Below, piece after piece: positions 1-7,829 of a stretch of DNA of 64,000 bases. Both the position numbers and the translations under genes were made by a program. Source of the stretch: QWHO01 sp039809865 (GTDB lineage Bacteria > Vulcanimicrobiota > Xenobia > Xenobiales > QWHO01). How positions within the stretch are numbered: position 1 is the stretch's first letter; each line of letters opens with the position of its first letter. The stretch is taken from NCBI GenBank assembly GCA_039809865.1, contig JBDHVW010000035.1:9617-73616 (forward strand), read 5' to 3'. The notes beneath the pieces were generated by a model. The model did not search any database. It saw nothing but the letters and a program-made list of their open reading frames with translations, and was not told the DNA's origin.

Positions 1-2
1 TC

Positions 3-1010
3 ACGGTGGGTCTTCCGCCGGTGTTGCGGATCAATGGAAAGCTGGTGCCGACCGAGTTCCCCCGGCTTTCCCCGGATGAGACGAAGCGCCTCGTCTACAG
101 CATCCTCAATGACAAGCAGAAGGAGAAGTTCGAGAAGACCTGGGAGCTCGATTGCTCTCATGGTGTTCGCGGCTTCGGTCGTTTCCGCGTCAACGTCTAC
201 CGCCAGCGCGGTGTCGTGGGCGCCTGTCTGCGCGCGATTTCGTCCACCATCGCTACCCGCGAGGAGCTGCACCTGCCGCAGTGCGTCGAAGAGGTGGTCA
301 ACCGTCCCCACGGGCTCATCCTGGTAACGGGAGCCACGGGGGCCGGCAAGTCCACCACTCTGGCCTGCATGCTCGACATCATCAACACCCAGCAGACCTA
401 CCACATCCTGACGGTGGAAGATCCGATCGAGTATATCCACCCCCATAAGAAGTCCATGATCAACCAGCGCGAGCTGGGTCAAGACACCTTGAGCTGGTCG
501 CACGCTCTGCGTGGCGCCCTGCGCGAGGATCCGGACGTGATTCTGGTGGGTGAGATGCGCGACCAGGAGACCATCGGCGGAACGCTGACCGCGGCCGAGA
601 CCGGCCACCTTGTTTTCTCGACACTGCACACTTCCGACGCTGCTCAGACGGTCGACCGCGTGGTCGACGTCTTCCCGCCCCACCATCAGCAGCAGATTCG
701 CGTCCAGCTGGCCAGCGTGCTGGAGGCGGTCTTCTCGCAGCAGCTTGTGCCTCACGCTTCCGGGGTGGGTCGTGTGCCCGCGGTCGAGGTGATGATCGCC
801 AACTCGGCGATGCGCAACCTCATTCGCGAGGGCAAGACCCATCAGATCTACAACGCCATCCAGACCGGCGCCAAAGTCGGGATGTCCACGATGGAGCAAG
901 CGCTTTACGACCTCTACTGTAGTAAGATGATTACGGCAGAGGAAGCCTTGAACCATACGATGCACCCCGATGACCTGCGCAGGATGATCGAGGGTGGACG
1001 GAAAAAGTAA
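3..1010 (+). CDS. pilT: Type IV pilus retraction ATPase PilT (5' end cut off)
   Basis: This is the hexameric cytoplasmic ATPase that depolymerises the type IV pilus and powers twitching. The reading frame is already open at the window edge, in the segment HLTVGLPPVLRING-like that lies about 20 residues inside PilT proteins, so the GTG at 6 is not the true start. Visible motifs are the Walker A GATGAGKST near residue 115, the Asp box and Walker B in DPDVILVGEMRD, the His box around STLHTSDAAQTVDRV, and the retraction-ATPase signature AMRNLIREGK-HQIYNAIQTG that separates PilT from the extension ATPase PilB. It is followed by pilC and the rest of a pil locus. Identification is firm; only the N-terminus is missing. 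Confidence 0.95.
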   Translation, partial: TVGLPPVLRINGKLVPTEFPRLSPDETKRLVYSILNDKQKEKFEKTWELDCSHGVRGFGRFRVNVYRQRGVVGACLRAISSTIATREELHLPQCVEEVVNRPHGLILVTGATGAGKSTTLACMLDIINTQQTYHILTVEDPIEYIHPHKKSMINQRELGQDTLSWSHALRGALREDPDVILVGEMRDQETIGGTLTAAETGHLVFSTLHTSDAAQTVDRVVDVFPPHHQQQIRVQLASVLEAVFSQQLVPHASGVGRVPAVEVMIANSAMRNLIREGKTHQIYNAIQTGAKVGMSTMEQALYDLYCSKMITAEEALNHTMHPDDLRRMIEGGRKK

Positions 1011-1018
1011 CGGAATGC

Positions 1019-1041
1019 GAACTACCCCTTCGGGGGTTGTG
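1019..1041 (+). other. UUCG-loop hairpin between pilT and the small ORF
   Basis: CCCC-TTCG-GGGG sits directly after the pilT stop codon. It lacks a following T tract, so it is more likely an mRNA-stabilising or processing hairpin than an intrinsic terminator. Confidence 0.35.
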
Positions 1042-1075
1042 TATTGAGGAAATCAAGCGAGGAGGTGAGTCGTTC

Positions 1076-1141
1076 GTGAGTATCCTGTGGTGGTTCATTC
1101 CGCTGGCGGCCATGATCGTTGGCGAGTTGACTAGAATCTAA
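1076..1141 (+). CDS. Possible 21-residue membrane peptide between pilT and pilC
   Basis: A GTG at 1076 is preceded by the perfect Shine-Dalgarno sequence GGAGGTGA (1061-1068) with a 7 nt spacer, better than that of most genes in the window. The frame encodes a short, strongly hydrophobic peptide beginning MSILWWFIPLAAMIVG, enough for one membrane-spanning helix, and ends with TAA at 1139-1141. It lies in the 186 bp between pilT and pilC, which is otherwise empty. No family is recognised. The evidence is the ribosome-binding site, the hydrophobicity and the location; comparison with relatives would be decisive. Confidence 0.45.
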   Translation: MSILWWFIPLAAMIVGELTRI

Positions 1142-1196
1142 GCACCGATAGGCGCGTTGGCGCGCTTATACGGAAGTAATGGGAGGTTGGGGTCGG

Positions 1197-2423
1197 ATGC
1201 CTGTATTTGTTTACGAGGCCCGTGATGCAACCGGCCAACTGAAGAAGGACACCATCGAGGCACAGAACGTGCGTCTGGCGACTCAGCGTTTGCAAGAGCA
1301 GCGCATGACCGTCATTCACATCAAAGAGAAGACCTCGAATGTCGCGCAGACGGACCTTCTTGGCTGGTATCAAAAGATCCGTAAGGTCAACGAGCAGGCG
1401 TTGACCGTCTTCAGTCGCCAGTTTGCCACGATGATCAACGCAGGCTTGGCGATGGTGCGCTGTCTGGACATCTTGTCCGAGCAAACCGAGGATAAGAAAC
1501 TGCAGCAAACCCTGGTGCAGGTGCGCCGTGACGTCGAGGGTGGTTCGACGCTGTCGAATGCTCTGGGCAAGCATCCCACGGTATTCTCCACGCTGTATAT
1601 CAGTATGGTGAAGGCCGGCGAGATGGGCGGTGTGCTCGACGAGGTGCTGGAGCGTCTGGCAGGCTTCATGGAGAAGGACTTTGGCCTGAAGAAGAAGGTC
1701 AAGTCCGCACTCACGTATCCGGTCGTCATCCTGGTGATGGCGCTTGGCATCGTGTTCTTCCTGGTGACCTACATCCTCCCAACCTTTGTGCAGCTGTTCG
1801 AAGGGATGAGCCTTCAGTTGCCGCTCCCCACGCGTATCCTCATCGCGATCACAAAAGGGGCGAGAAACCCGATTGTGCTGACGGTGGTCGGTGTGCTGGT
1901 CATCGTGGGCGGTATCCTGATCAATCGCTACATCCAGACGCCGGTCGGCAAGAAGCAGTATGACTTGCTCAAACTGAACATTCCCGTCTTCGGCTTGCTG
2001 AACAAGAAGGTCGCGATTTCGCGCTTCTGCCGCACGCTTGGCACCCTGCTCTCCTCCGGTGTTCCGATTATGCAGGCTCTGGAAATCGTCGGTAAGGCCT
2101 CGGGCAACGAGATTATCGCAATGACGGTCTCCAAGGTGCGCGAGAGTATCCGAGAGGGTGAATCTATCGCCTCGCCTCTGGGCGCGAGCGGTATGTTCCC
2201 ACCGATGGTGACCCAGATGGTCGCGGTCGGTGAGGAGACCGGTAACCTCGACGCGATGTTGTCAAAGATCTCCGACTTCTATGATACCGAGGTGGAGTAT
2301 CTGCTGGCTTCCTTGACGTCGATGCTCGAGCCGATCATGATCGTCGGTATGGGTGGTATCGTAGGGTTCATCGTCATCTCGGTGTTCCTGCCCCTCTACC
2401 AGCTGATCGGAAACCTCGGCTAA
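1197..2423 (+). CDS. pilC: Type IV pilus inner-membrane platform protein PilC
   Basis: PilC/GspF family inner-membrane protein, the platform on which the PilB and PilT ATPases act. The 408-residue length is typical. It has two GspF domains (about residues 65-190 and 265-390) and three membrane helices, near 165-190 (YPVVILVMALGIVFFLVTY), 215-235 and 380-402. The N-terminus MPVFVYEARDATGQLKK is the usual PilC opening. I chose ATG 1197 rather than the in-frame ATG 1179 because GGGAGG at 1181-1186 is then a Shine-Dalgarno at suitable spacing. It is followed at once by an intrinsic terminator. Confidence 0.95.
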   Translation: MPVFVYEARDATGQLKKDTIEAQNVRLATQRLQEQRMTVIHIKEKTSNVAQTDLLGWYQKIRKVNEQALTVFSRQFATMINAGLAMVRCLDILSEQTEDKKLQQTLVQVRRDVEGGSTLSNALGKHPTVFSTLYISMVKAGEMGGVLDEVLERLAGFMEKDFGLKKKVKSALTYPVVILVMALGIVFFLVTYILPTFVQLFEGMSLQLPLPTRILIAITKGARNPIVLTVVGVLVIVGGILINRYIQTPVGKKQYDLLKLNIPVFGLLNKKVAISRFCRTLGTLLSSGVPIMQALEIVGKASGNEIIAMTVSKVRESIREGESIASPLGASGMFPPMVTQMVAVGEETGNLDAMLSKISDFYDTEVEYLLASLTSMLEPIMIVGMGGIVGFIVISVFLPLYQLIGNLG

Positions 2424-2434
2424 CGTAGACCGGT

Positions 2435-2492
2435 TCAACCTGAATAAGGTAGGGTTGAGGATGGGGAGCAACCAACGCTCCCCATTTTTCTT
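2435..2492 (+). terminator. Intrinsic terminator after pilC, in the sigma-factor leader
   Basis: GGGGAGC (2463-2469), a 7 nt loop and GCTCCCC (2477-2483) are followed by ATTTTTCTT, a textbook intrinsic terminator. It ends only one base before the GGAGG (2493-2497) of the sigma-factor gene. A weaker stem TCAACC/GGTTGA (2435-2440 with 2453-2458) lies just upstream. The layout would end pilC transcripts, and read-through here would control the sigma factor. Confidence 0.8.
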
Positions 2493-2508
2493 GGAGGCAA
2501 AAAGGCAA

Positions 2509-3276
2509 GTGTTCGACCGCAGTCCCGAGGAGCTCGAGCCGGAGGAGGAGCTCCAACAGTTTCGCGCTCTGCGCGCCCAGCCGACTCCCGAGCTTCGGGA
2601 GCGGTTGGTGCTGCGTTATAAGCACCTGGTCCCGTCGGTGGTGCGCAAGTTCCGCCAGGCCGGCGACTGGGAGGATCTCATGCAGATCGGCTATGTCGGT
2701 CTGCTGAAGGCTGTCAACAACTTCGATCCGGTGCGTGGCAACCGTTTCTCGACGTATGCCGTGCACTGTATCGGGGGCGAGTTGCGTCATCATCAGCGCG
2801 ACAATGCCAGCCTGATCCGTCGTCCGCGCTGGCTGACGACCTGGAGCCGCCAGGCGGCCGCCTTTATCGAGAAGCACCTGTCCGATCTCCAGCGTCTTCC
2901 GACCATTGCCGAGATCGCCCGGGCTCTCAACCTTTCCGAGGCCAACATCATGGATGTGCTGCGCTTCAAGGCCCCGATTTCTCTGGACACGCCTTCGGAG
3001 GAGCTCGAGTTGGCGCGCATGCACAGTCTACGTTACGAAGAGCTGCAGCTTCCTATCGAGGATCGCATTTTCGTGCTCGAGGCCCTCGAGGCTTTGATGG
3101 AGCTCGAGCGGCGGGTCGTCTACATGTTCTTCTACGCTGACCTGAACCAGAGCGAGATCGCGGGCCGCTTCAACCTGGCGCCCCGCAAGGTCTCGCGCCT
3201 GATGGCGAAAGCGCTGGAGAAGCTGCGAGAGGTGCTGCATGAGTTCCGGCCGGAGTTCGAGGGGCCGGTAAGTTAG
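2509..3276 (+). CDS. RNA polymerase sigma factor, SigB/SigF-like sigma-70 family
   Basis: A 255-residue sigma-70 family protein with regions 2, 3 and 4. Region 2 contains EDLMQIGYVGLLKAVNNFDP and GNRFSTYAVHCIGGELRHH, region 3 is RLPTIAEIARALNLSEANI, and region 4 ends with the helix-turn-helix NQSEIAGRFNLAPRKVSRLMAKAL. The arrangement resembles the SigB/SigF/SigG group more than ECF factors. GTG 2509 is preferred because GGAGG (2493-2497) precedes it and because upstream in-frame starts (TTG 2455, ATG 2461) lie before or at the start of the terminator hairpin. A leaderless start at ATG 2461, driven by TAAGGT at 2445-2450, cannot be excluded. Its position between pilC and the pilin suggests a role in surface or motility genes, which is inference. 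Confidence 0.85.
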   Translation: MFDRSPEELEPEEELQQFRALRAQPTPELRERLVLRYKHLVPSVVRKFRQAGDWEDLMQIGYVGLLKAVNNFDPVRGNRFSTYAVHCIGGELRHHQRDNASLIRRPRWLTTWSRQAAAFIEKHLSDLQRLPTIAEIARALNLSEANIMDVLRFKAPISLDTPSEELELARMHSLRYEELQLPIEDRIFVLEALEALMELERRVVYMFFYADLNQSEIAGRFNLAPRKVSRLMAKALEKLREVLHEFRPEFEGPVS

Positions 3277-3301
3277 GGACAGGGCCTTCGCGTTGAGAAG
3301 T

Positions 3302-3330
3302 CCGGGAGATGTCTCCCGGGCTTTTTTGTT
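3302..3330 (+). terminator. Intrinsic terminator of the sigma-factor gene
   Basis: CCGGGAGA, a 2 nt loop and TCTCCCGG are followed by GCTTTTTTGTT, 25 bp after the sigma-factor stop codon. Confidence 0.85.
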
Positions 3331-3540
3331 AGGGAGACCCCGCGGGGTTGTTAAGGGGCCGAGAAAGCCCACAGGGTTTATTCGACCACCCCACAGGTTT
3401 TATCCAGACCTACGAGGCTCGCCCCGCAGCTTGCCTCTCCCCTCTCCCCACCTCTCCTTACACTTACACCCACCCCGGGCTAGCATGATCTTACCCCCCC
3501 AAGACTGAACAAAAATTTTAACAAATGTACTCTGGATCAC
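3331..3540. other. Upstream region of the pilin gene, with a two-copy direct repeat
   Basis: No gene is seen here. The sequence CCCACAGG(G/T)TTTAT(T/C)C occurs twice head to tail at 3368-3387 and 3390-3410, a 22 bp (two helical turn) period, about 130-200 bp upstream of the pilin promoter. A pyrimidine-rich tract (about 3412-3480) follows. The paired repeats look like an activator-binding site, but no regulator can be named. Confidence 0.35.
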
Positions 3541-3569
3541 TTTCCAAACCCGGATCCTTGGGTTATAAT
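3541..3569 (+). promoter_or_regulatory. Sigma-70-type promoter of the pilin gene
   Basis: A perfect -10 TATAAT (3564-3569) lies 17 bp from a -35 TTTCCA (3541-3546, four of six consensus bases). Transcription would start near 3576, giving a leader of about 65 nt that ends in the strong ribosome site AAAGGAGG before ATG 3641. This fits high-level pilin expression. Confidence 0.75.
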
Positions 3570-3640
3570 GACCGAAGTAAGGTTGAGCGAGAGAGTCTAA
3601 CAGACCCGCTCCGCTAAGCAAAATTGAAAGGAGGCAACGC

Positions 3641-4057
3641 ATGCAGATCATTCGTCGCCGCAAGAACCGTGGATTTACCCTGATCGAGCTGATGATCGTT
3701 ATCGCGATTATCGCGATTCTGGCCGCTATCCTTGTTCCTAACTTCATCAAAGCGCGCGCTCAGGGCCAGCTCACCTCTTGCAAATCGAACCTGAAGAACG
3801 CGGCAACCGCGCTCGAGATGTATTCGACGGATAACACGGGCCGCTACCCGAACAACCTGGGCCTGCTGACCCCGAACTATCTGAAGATCATCCCGAACTG
3901 CCCGTCGGCTCAGGCGGACACGTATACCGCCGCGTATACGTCGACCACCAACCCGGACGCGTTCACGTTCTTCTGCAACGGAACGAACCACTCGGCCGCG
4001 AACACGCCCGCGAACTACCCGCAGTACTCCTCGTACCAGGGTCTGATCGAGCGCTAA
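3641..4057 (+). CDS. Type IV pilin / pseudopilin (prepilin-type protein)
   Basis: A 138-residue prepilin, the building block or a minor component of the pilus. A short basic leader MQIIRRRKNRG is followed by the prepilin peptidase site G^FTLIELMIVIAIIAIL, with the conserved Glu at mature position 5, and one long hydrophobic helix. The globular part has two cysteines (in NCPSAQ and FFCNGT) that could form the C-terminal disulphide loop, and a YPxxLxxL segment typical of short pilins and GspG-like pseudopilins. It has its own promoter, a strong ribosome site and its own terminator, as expected for the major pilin. Major pilin versus minor pilin cannot be settled from one gene. Confidence 0.9.
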   Translation: MQIIRRRKNRGFTLIELMIVIAIIAILAAILVPNFIKARAQGQLTSCKSNLKNAATALEMYSTDNTGRYPNNLGLLTPNYLKIIPNCPSAQADTYTAAYTSTTNPDAFTFFCNGTNHSAANTPANYPQYSSYQGLIER

Positions 4058-4076
4058 ATCGCGCCCACTCAGGAAG

Positions 4077-4103
4077 AGAGCCCGCAAGGGCTCTTTTTTT
4101 TTT
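4077..4103 (+). terminator. Intrinsic terminator after the pilin gene
   Basis: AGAGCCC, GCAA tetraloop and GGGCTCT, followed by ten T residues. It probably separates abundant pilin mRNA from the low-level transcript of pilD downstream. Confidence 0.9.
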
Positions 4104-4123
4104 GTGTCGAAAGAGAGGTCCCC

Positions 4124-5023
4124 ATGGAAGACGACCCGTTCGCGCTGCTGCTCACTCCGAACCCGTTCAGCTTGTTCGTGGTGTTCGTCTTCGGAAGTCT
4201 TATCGGCAGCTTCCTCAACGTGGTAATCTACCGCACCCCGCTCGAGCGCTCTATCGTGCTCCCGGGGTCGGCCTGCACCACCTGCGGCACACCGCTCAAG
4301 GCCTGGCACAACATCCCCATCTTCTCCTACCTGACCCTCCAGGGCCGCTGCGCGTACTGCTCCAGCGGCTACTCCCCCCGCTACGCTCTCATCGAGCTCT
4401 TCGTGGCCAGCTGCACGGCCGGGCTCTTCGCCTACCTGGGCCACCTCGACGCCCAGTTTTTCTCGACGCTGGCCCTTTTCTGTTTCAGCCTGAGCGTCTT
4501 TTTCACCGACCTGGACCACTGGATCATCCCCGACCAGGTCAACTTCAGCGGCATGGCGGTCGGGCTCGCTTTCGGGCTCATCATCCCGCTCCGGCCCGAC
4601 TTCGATCTCGAGTTCGACCTCTTGCCGGCCTGGCTGGCCAAAGTCCTGACCACACCCTGGCAGGCCAACCTGCTCTCGTCGCTGCTGGGCATCGCGCTGG
4701 GCATGCTCTTCTTTTATGCCATTCAGGTGGTGGGCACCATGCTGGCACGGCAGGAGGCGATGGGGGGGGGCGACGTCAAGTTCGCCGGGCTGATCGGCGC
4801 CTTCCTGGGCTGGCGCCTCTCCCTGATGGCCTTCTTCCTCAGTTTCGTCCTGGGCGCGGCCATCGCGGTACCGCTCATGGTGTTGCGCCGCGGCCGGGGC
4901 AAGGACCCCATACCGTTCGGCACGTTCATGGCTCTGGCCGCGGTCATCGTCAGTCTTTTCGGGGATCGAATGCTCGATTTCATGCTCTACTGGCCGGAAT
5001 ATCTGCCTTACTCCGCATACTGA
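4124..5023 (+). CDS. pilD: Prepilin peptidase / N-methyltransferase PilD
   Basis: Integral membrane aspartyl protease that cleaves the prepilin leader and methylates the new N-terminus. The 299-residue protein has the N-terminal domain GSLIGSFLNVVIYR, the zinc-binding pair CxxC...CxxC (CTTCG and CAYCS) linked to methylation, and the two catalytic-aspartate motifs FTDLDHWIIPD (near Asp129) and GGGDVK (Asp217). About eight membrane helices are visible. It lies directly after its pilin substrate. Family length and motifs are complete. Confidence 0.95.
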   Translation: MEDDPFALLLTPNPFSLFVVFVFGSLIGSFLNVVIYRTPLERSIVLPGSACTTCGTPLKAWHNIPIFSYLTLQGRCAYCSSGYSPRYALIELFVASCTAGLFAYLGHLDAQFFSTLALFCFSLSVFFTDLDHWIIPDQVNFSGMAVGLAFGLIIPLRPDFDLEFDLLPAWLAKVLTTPWQANLLSSLLGIALGMLFFYAIQVVGTMLARQEAMGGGDVKFAGLIGAFLGWRLSLMAFFLSFVLGAAIAVPLMVLRRGRGKDPIPFGTFMALAAVIVSLFGDRMLDFMLYWPEYLPYSAY

Positions 5024-5267
5024 ACAAACCTCAAGACCTTGAGGAAGGTTTCTCATCGTCTCGTTCGAAGTGGGGGGGCGAACACAAGAAACGGCGCCGT
5101 TCGGTCGACCTGGCTTCCTGCGAGGAGGAGTTTCGAACGGCGTACCGAAGCATCGCCGATGTTGAGAACTTTTTAAGTTTTCAGCAGGTTGGAAATCGGA
5201 TACTGCGTATTAATCAGCAGGGCGATCGGGCTTGACTCGATCCCCTGACCTTTTGTCTGGAGATACG
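5024..5267. other. Intergenic region pilD-pilM
   Basis: No gene is seen. CCTCAAG-AC-CTTGAGG (about 5031-5046) is a small perfect dyad without a T run. An AT-richer stretch at 5161-5215 probably contains the pilM promoter, but no convincing -35/-10 pair could be fixed. Confidence 0.3.
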
Positions 5268-6368
5268 GTGGAATTCTTCAAGAAGCTGTTTGGCGGCGGC
5301 CGGGCACCCGCGGTAGGCGGACTCGACGTCGGGAGCAGCATGATCAAAGTAGCTCAGGTGCGTAAGACCGCATCGGGCGCGCAACTGGTGGCATTCGGCG
5401 CCTGTCCGACTCCTCCGATGACGATTCGGGACGGAGCGGTGGTCGATGCGCGGATGCTGGGCGACGCCATTCGCCAGCTGCTGGTAGACTCCAATGTTCC
5501 CCCCAGTACCAAGATCGTGAGCGCGGTCACCGGCCAGCAGGTCGTCATCCGCCCGATCAGTATGACCAAGATGACCGAGAAAGAGCTTGGCCAGGCCATC
5601 CGCTTTGAAGCCGAGCGTTACCTCCCCTACTCGGTTACGGAAGCCCAGATTACGGGCATCAAGCTGCAGGACACCGACGAGAAGTCGATGGACGTCCTGT
5701 TGATCGCCGCTCCCAACGAGATGGTGAACAACGCCAAAGAAGTGGTCAAGATGGCCGAGGTGCAACCCGAGGCCATCGATCTCGAGCCGTTCGCTCTGTT
5801 GCGGGCGCTCCAGTTGACCGCTTCGCAGGAAAAGATGCAGCAATGTATTGCCCTGGTGAATCTCGGGGCATCATCGAGCAGTATCAACATTTTCAAGGGA
5901 GGTGTACTGCGCCACAACAGAACTATCACGATTGCTGGAAATAGCTTTACGAAGGCAATCGGGCAATCCCTGAATCTGTCGTTCGAGGAAGCCGAGAAGA
6001 TCAAAAAGGAGAAGGGTGTGATCCGGGTGGAAAAAGATGCAACACCTGTACCGCCCACGACCATGAGGATCTTCAACGTGATACTACCGGTACTGACAGA
6101 GCTTGTGACCGAGATCCAGCGGTCCTTCGACTACTACCGTTCTCGCTATCGCGGCGAGTCGGTCGACCTGGTCGTCCTGTCCGGGGGCACAGCCCGCTTC
6201 AAAAACATCGATGCCTATCTCTTCAACGAGTTGGGCATTCAGTGTGAGGTGGCCAACCCGTTCAGGAATCTCTCGGTTCAGAAAATCTCGGGGATGACTC
6301 CGGACGATCTGGAGGAGCTGGCGCCCTCCGCGATGGCCGTCGTCGGCCTGGCCCTCAGGGAGGTCTAA
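5268..6368 (+). CDS. pilM: Type IV pilus actin-like assembly protein PilM
   Basis: PilM is a cytoplasmic actin-fold protein that binds the N-terminus of PilN and links the alignment complex to the motor. The start MEFFKKLFGGG...VGGLDVGSSMIKVAQV is the normal PilM opening with the phosphate-1 loop (GLDVGSS), and DLVVLSGGTARFKNID is the adenosine loop. GTG 5268 has TCTGGAG just upstream and gives the expected 366 residues; the longer TTG start at 5232 adds a tail not found in the family. It begins the pilM-N-O-P-Q run. Confidence 0.93.
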   Translation: MEFFKKLFGGGRAPAVGGLDVGSSMIKVAQVRKTASGAQLVAFGACPTPPMTIRDGAVVDARMLGDAIRQLLVDSNVPPSTKIVSAVTGQQVVIRPISMTKMTEKELGQAIRFEAERYLPYSVTEAQITGIKLQDTDEKSMDVLLIAAPNEMVNNAKEVVKMAEVQPEAIDLEPFALLRALQLTASQEKMQQCIALVNLGASSSSINIFKGGVLRHNRTITIAGNSFTKAIGQSLNLSFEEAEKIKKEKGVIRVEKDATPVPPTTMRIFNVILPVLTELVTEIQRSFDYYRSRYRGESVDLVVLSGGTARFKNIDAYLFNELGIQCEVANPFRNLSVQKISGMTPDDLEELAPSAMAVVGLALREV

Positions 6369-6424
6369 GGAGTTTTGGCTAGTAACTATCCTGTCAATTT
6401 TGGGGTTTCCTCAGGAGGTACCAT

Positions 6425-7111
6425 ATGACCATCAAGGTGGACCTGCTGCCAACCGAAAAAAAGAGGTTCGGGCTGGATCCCCTGGTCATCGTTCTCTTCT
6501 TGTTCGTGGTCCTGGCCACCGTGGCCATGTTCATGTGGAGCAAGAAGCTTGAGAACGAGATCAGTCTGAAGCGGAATGCGATCGCCGACGTCGAGAAGCA
6601 GATCAAAGATCTCGAGGCGCAGCTGCCGGTGCTCGAAGAGCGCCAGAATCGCATCAAGAAGCTGAAAGAGCAGATCCAGATCATCAAAACTCTGGTCTAT
6701 GACCCGGTCCGGTATGCCAACATTCTGACGCAGATCACCATGGCGTTGCCCGATAACGTGTTCCTGGAGTCCTTGACCATCGATCCGAGCAAGACTTCCG
6801 TGAACATGACCGGGAAAGCTGCCGAGGTCGGAGGCACGCTGCCGCTTGCCACCATCTCGCAGTTGATGAAGAACTTGAACGACACGGAATACTTCCGGGG
6901 CGCCTCGCTCAGCTCGGCGACCCGGGACAAGTCCATGGAAGGTATCCCCAGCTTCACGTTCACGATTGACGTGAGCTACGACTCCCAGGCCGCGGCTGAT
7001 CCAAGCAAGAAGCCGATGCCCCCGGGATCGACCCCCACAGCGGCGCCCTCACCGGCTCCGAATCCCAACGCGACCCCCGACGGCGCTCCGCCGGCTCCGG
7101 GTCAGCCTTAA
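6425..7111 (+). CDS. pilN: Type IV pilus alignment protein PilN
   Basis: Inner-membrane alignment-complex subunit. It opens with MTIKVDLLPTEKKRF, the conserved PilN stretch that docks into PilM (usual form INLLP), followed by one membrane helix (about residues 20-38), a coiled coil (40-95) and a ferredoxin-like periplasmic domain with LPDNVFLESLTIDPSKTSVNMTG. The last 45 residues are an added Pro/Ala-rich tail not usual for PilN. GGAGG sits 5 bp before the ATG. Gene order fixes the assignment. Confidence 0.9.
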   Translation: MTIKVDLLPTEKKRFGLDPLVIVLFLFVVLATVAMFMWSKKLENEISLKRNAIADVEKQIKDLEAQLPVLEERQNRIKKLKEQIQIIKTLVYDPVRYANILTQITMALPDNVFLESLTIDPSKTSVNMTGKAAEVGGTLPLATISQLMKNLNDTEYFRGASLSSATRDKSMEGIPSFTFTIDVSYDSQAAADPSKKPMPPGSTPTAAPSPAPNPNATPDGAPPAPGQP

Positions 7112-7126
7112 AGGAGGATCAGCATC

Positions 7127-7828
7127 ATGGCGCTTACAGCCCCAATGAAAATTTTCATCGCCTTGATCGTCATCGGTCTGATCCTGGCGGGCTTCTGGTT
7201 CATGGATTACCAGCAGAAGTACACGGAAATCCAGCAGCTAGATGCCAACCTGAAACAGTCCGAGGAGAAGCTGGCTTCCAGCAAGGCGAAGCTCCAGGAC
7301 CTTCCGCGGTTGACCGAGGAGATGCAGGCGCTCGAGCGCGAGCTCCAGTCCCTGATCGCCTCCAAGTTCACCAATGAGGATCCCGAGCTCTTCGTGGCCA
7401 ACTACATCGCCGACATCGAGCGCCTGGTTCTGGCGCAGCAGCAGGCGACCGGAGACGCCACGTTCTCGATCGACTCCATCCAGCCCGGTCAGATGCAGAC
7501 CACGGCCACCCCGGATCAGGGCGCGAACGCTAACCCGAACGCGCCCCCGCCGGCGGGTGGCACTCCGCCCGCTGCTCCCGCGCAACCGGACGATGCCGGC
7601 CAGGCCCCCGAGGCCTTGCAGGGATTCCCGACTCGCGTGTTCAGCATGACGATGAGTGGCCGTTACGGCACCCTGGTCGACTTCCTTTACCAGCTCGGCG
7701 CGCTCAAGTTGGACCGTCTCGTGACGATCAACAAGATCTCGCTGGCCCCGGCTAAGGGGACGGGCGGCGGTGGAGACACGTTGAACATCCAGATTCCGAT
7801 CACCGCGTATCTGCGGCAGGGAGGCTAG
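7127..7828 (+). CDS. pilO: Type IV pilus alignment protein PilO
   Basis: Partner of PilN in the periplasmic alignment complex. One N-terminal membrane helix (residues 8-26), a coiled coil (30-75) and a periplasmic domain with GFPTRVFSMTMSGRYGTLVDFLYQLGALKLDRLVTI, the usual PilO core. A proline/alanine-rich, low-complexity insertion (about residues 125-165) splits the periplasmic part, an enlargement compared with typical 200-residue PilO. It follows pilN by 15 bp and overlaps functionally with pilP, which starts 1 bp after its stop. Confidence 0.9.
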   Translation: MALTAPMKIFIALIVIGLILAGFWFMDYQQKYTEIQQLDANLKQSEEKLASSKAKLQDLPRLTEEMQALERELQSLIASKFTNEDPELFVANYIADIERLVLAQQQATGDATFSIDSIQPGQMQTTATPDQGANANPNAPPPAGGTPPAAPAQPDDAGQAPEALQGFPTRVFSMTMSGRYGTLVDFLYQLGALKLDRLVTINKISLAPAKGTGGGGDTLNIQIPITAYLRQGG

Positions 7829-7829
7829 T

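Noticed and set aside
2455..2511. Longer sigma-factor N-terminus from TTG 2455 or ATG 2461
   Set aside because: These starts would encode the terminator hairpin as protein, while GTG 2509 has a good ribosome site just after the T tract. The possibility of a leaderless start at 2461 is kept only as an alternative.
3402..3410. DnaA box and possible origin upstream of the pilin
   Set aside because: Only one near-match (TTATCCAGA) is present and no origin-type gene neighbours are seen.
4102..5235. Second plus-strand frame over pilD
   Set aside because: It is out of frame with the prepilin peptidase motifs and has an Arg/Pro/Gly-rich shadow composition.
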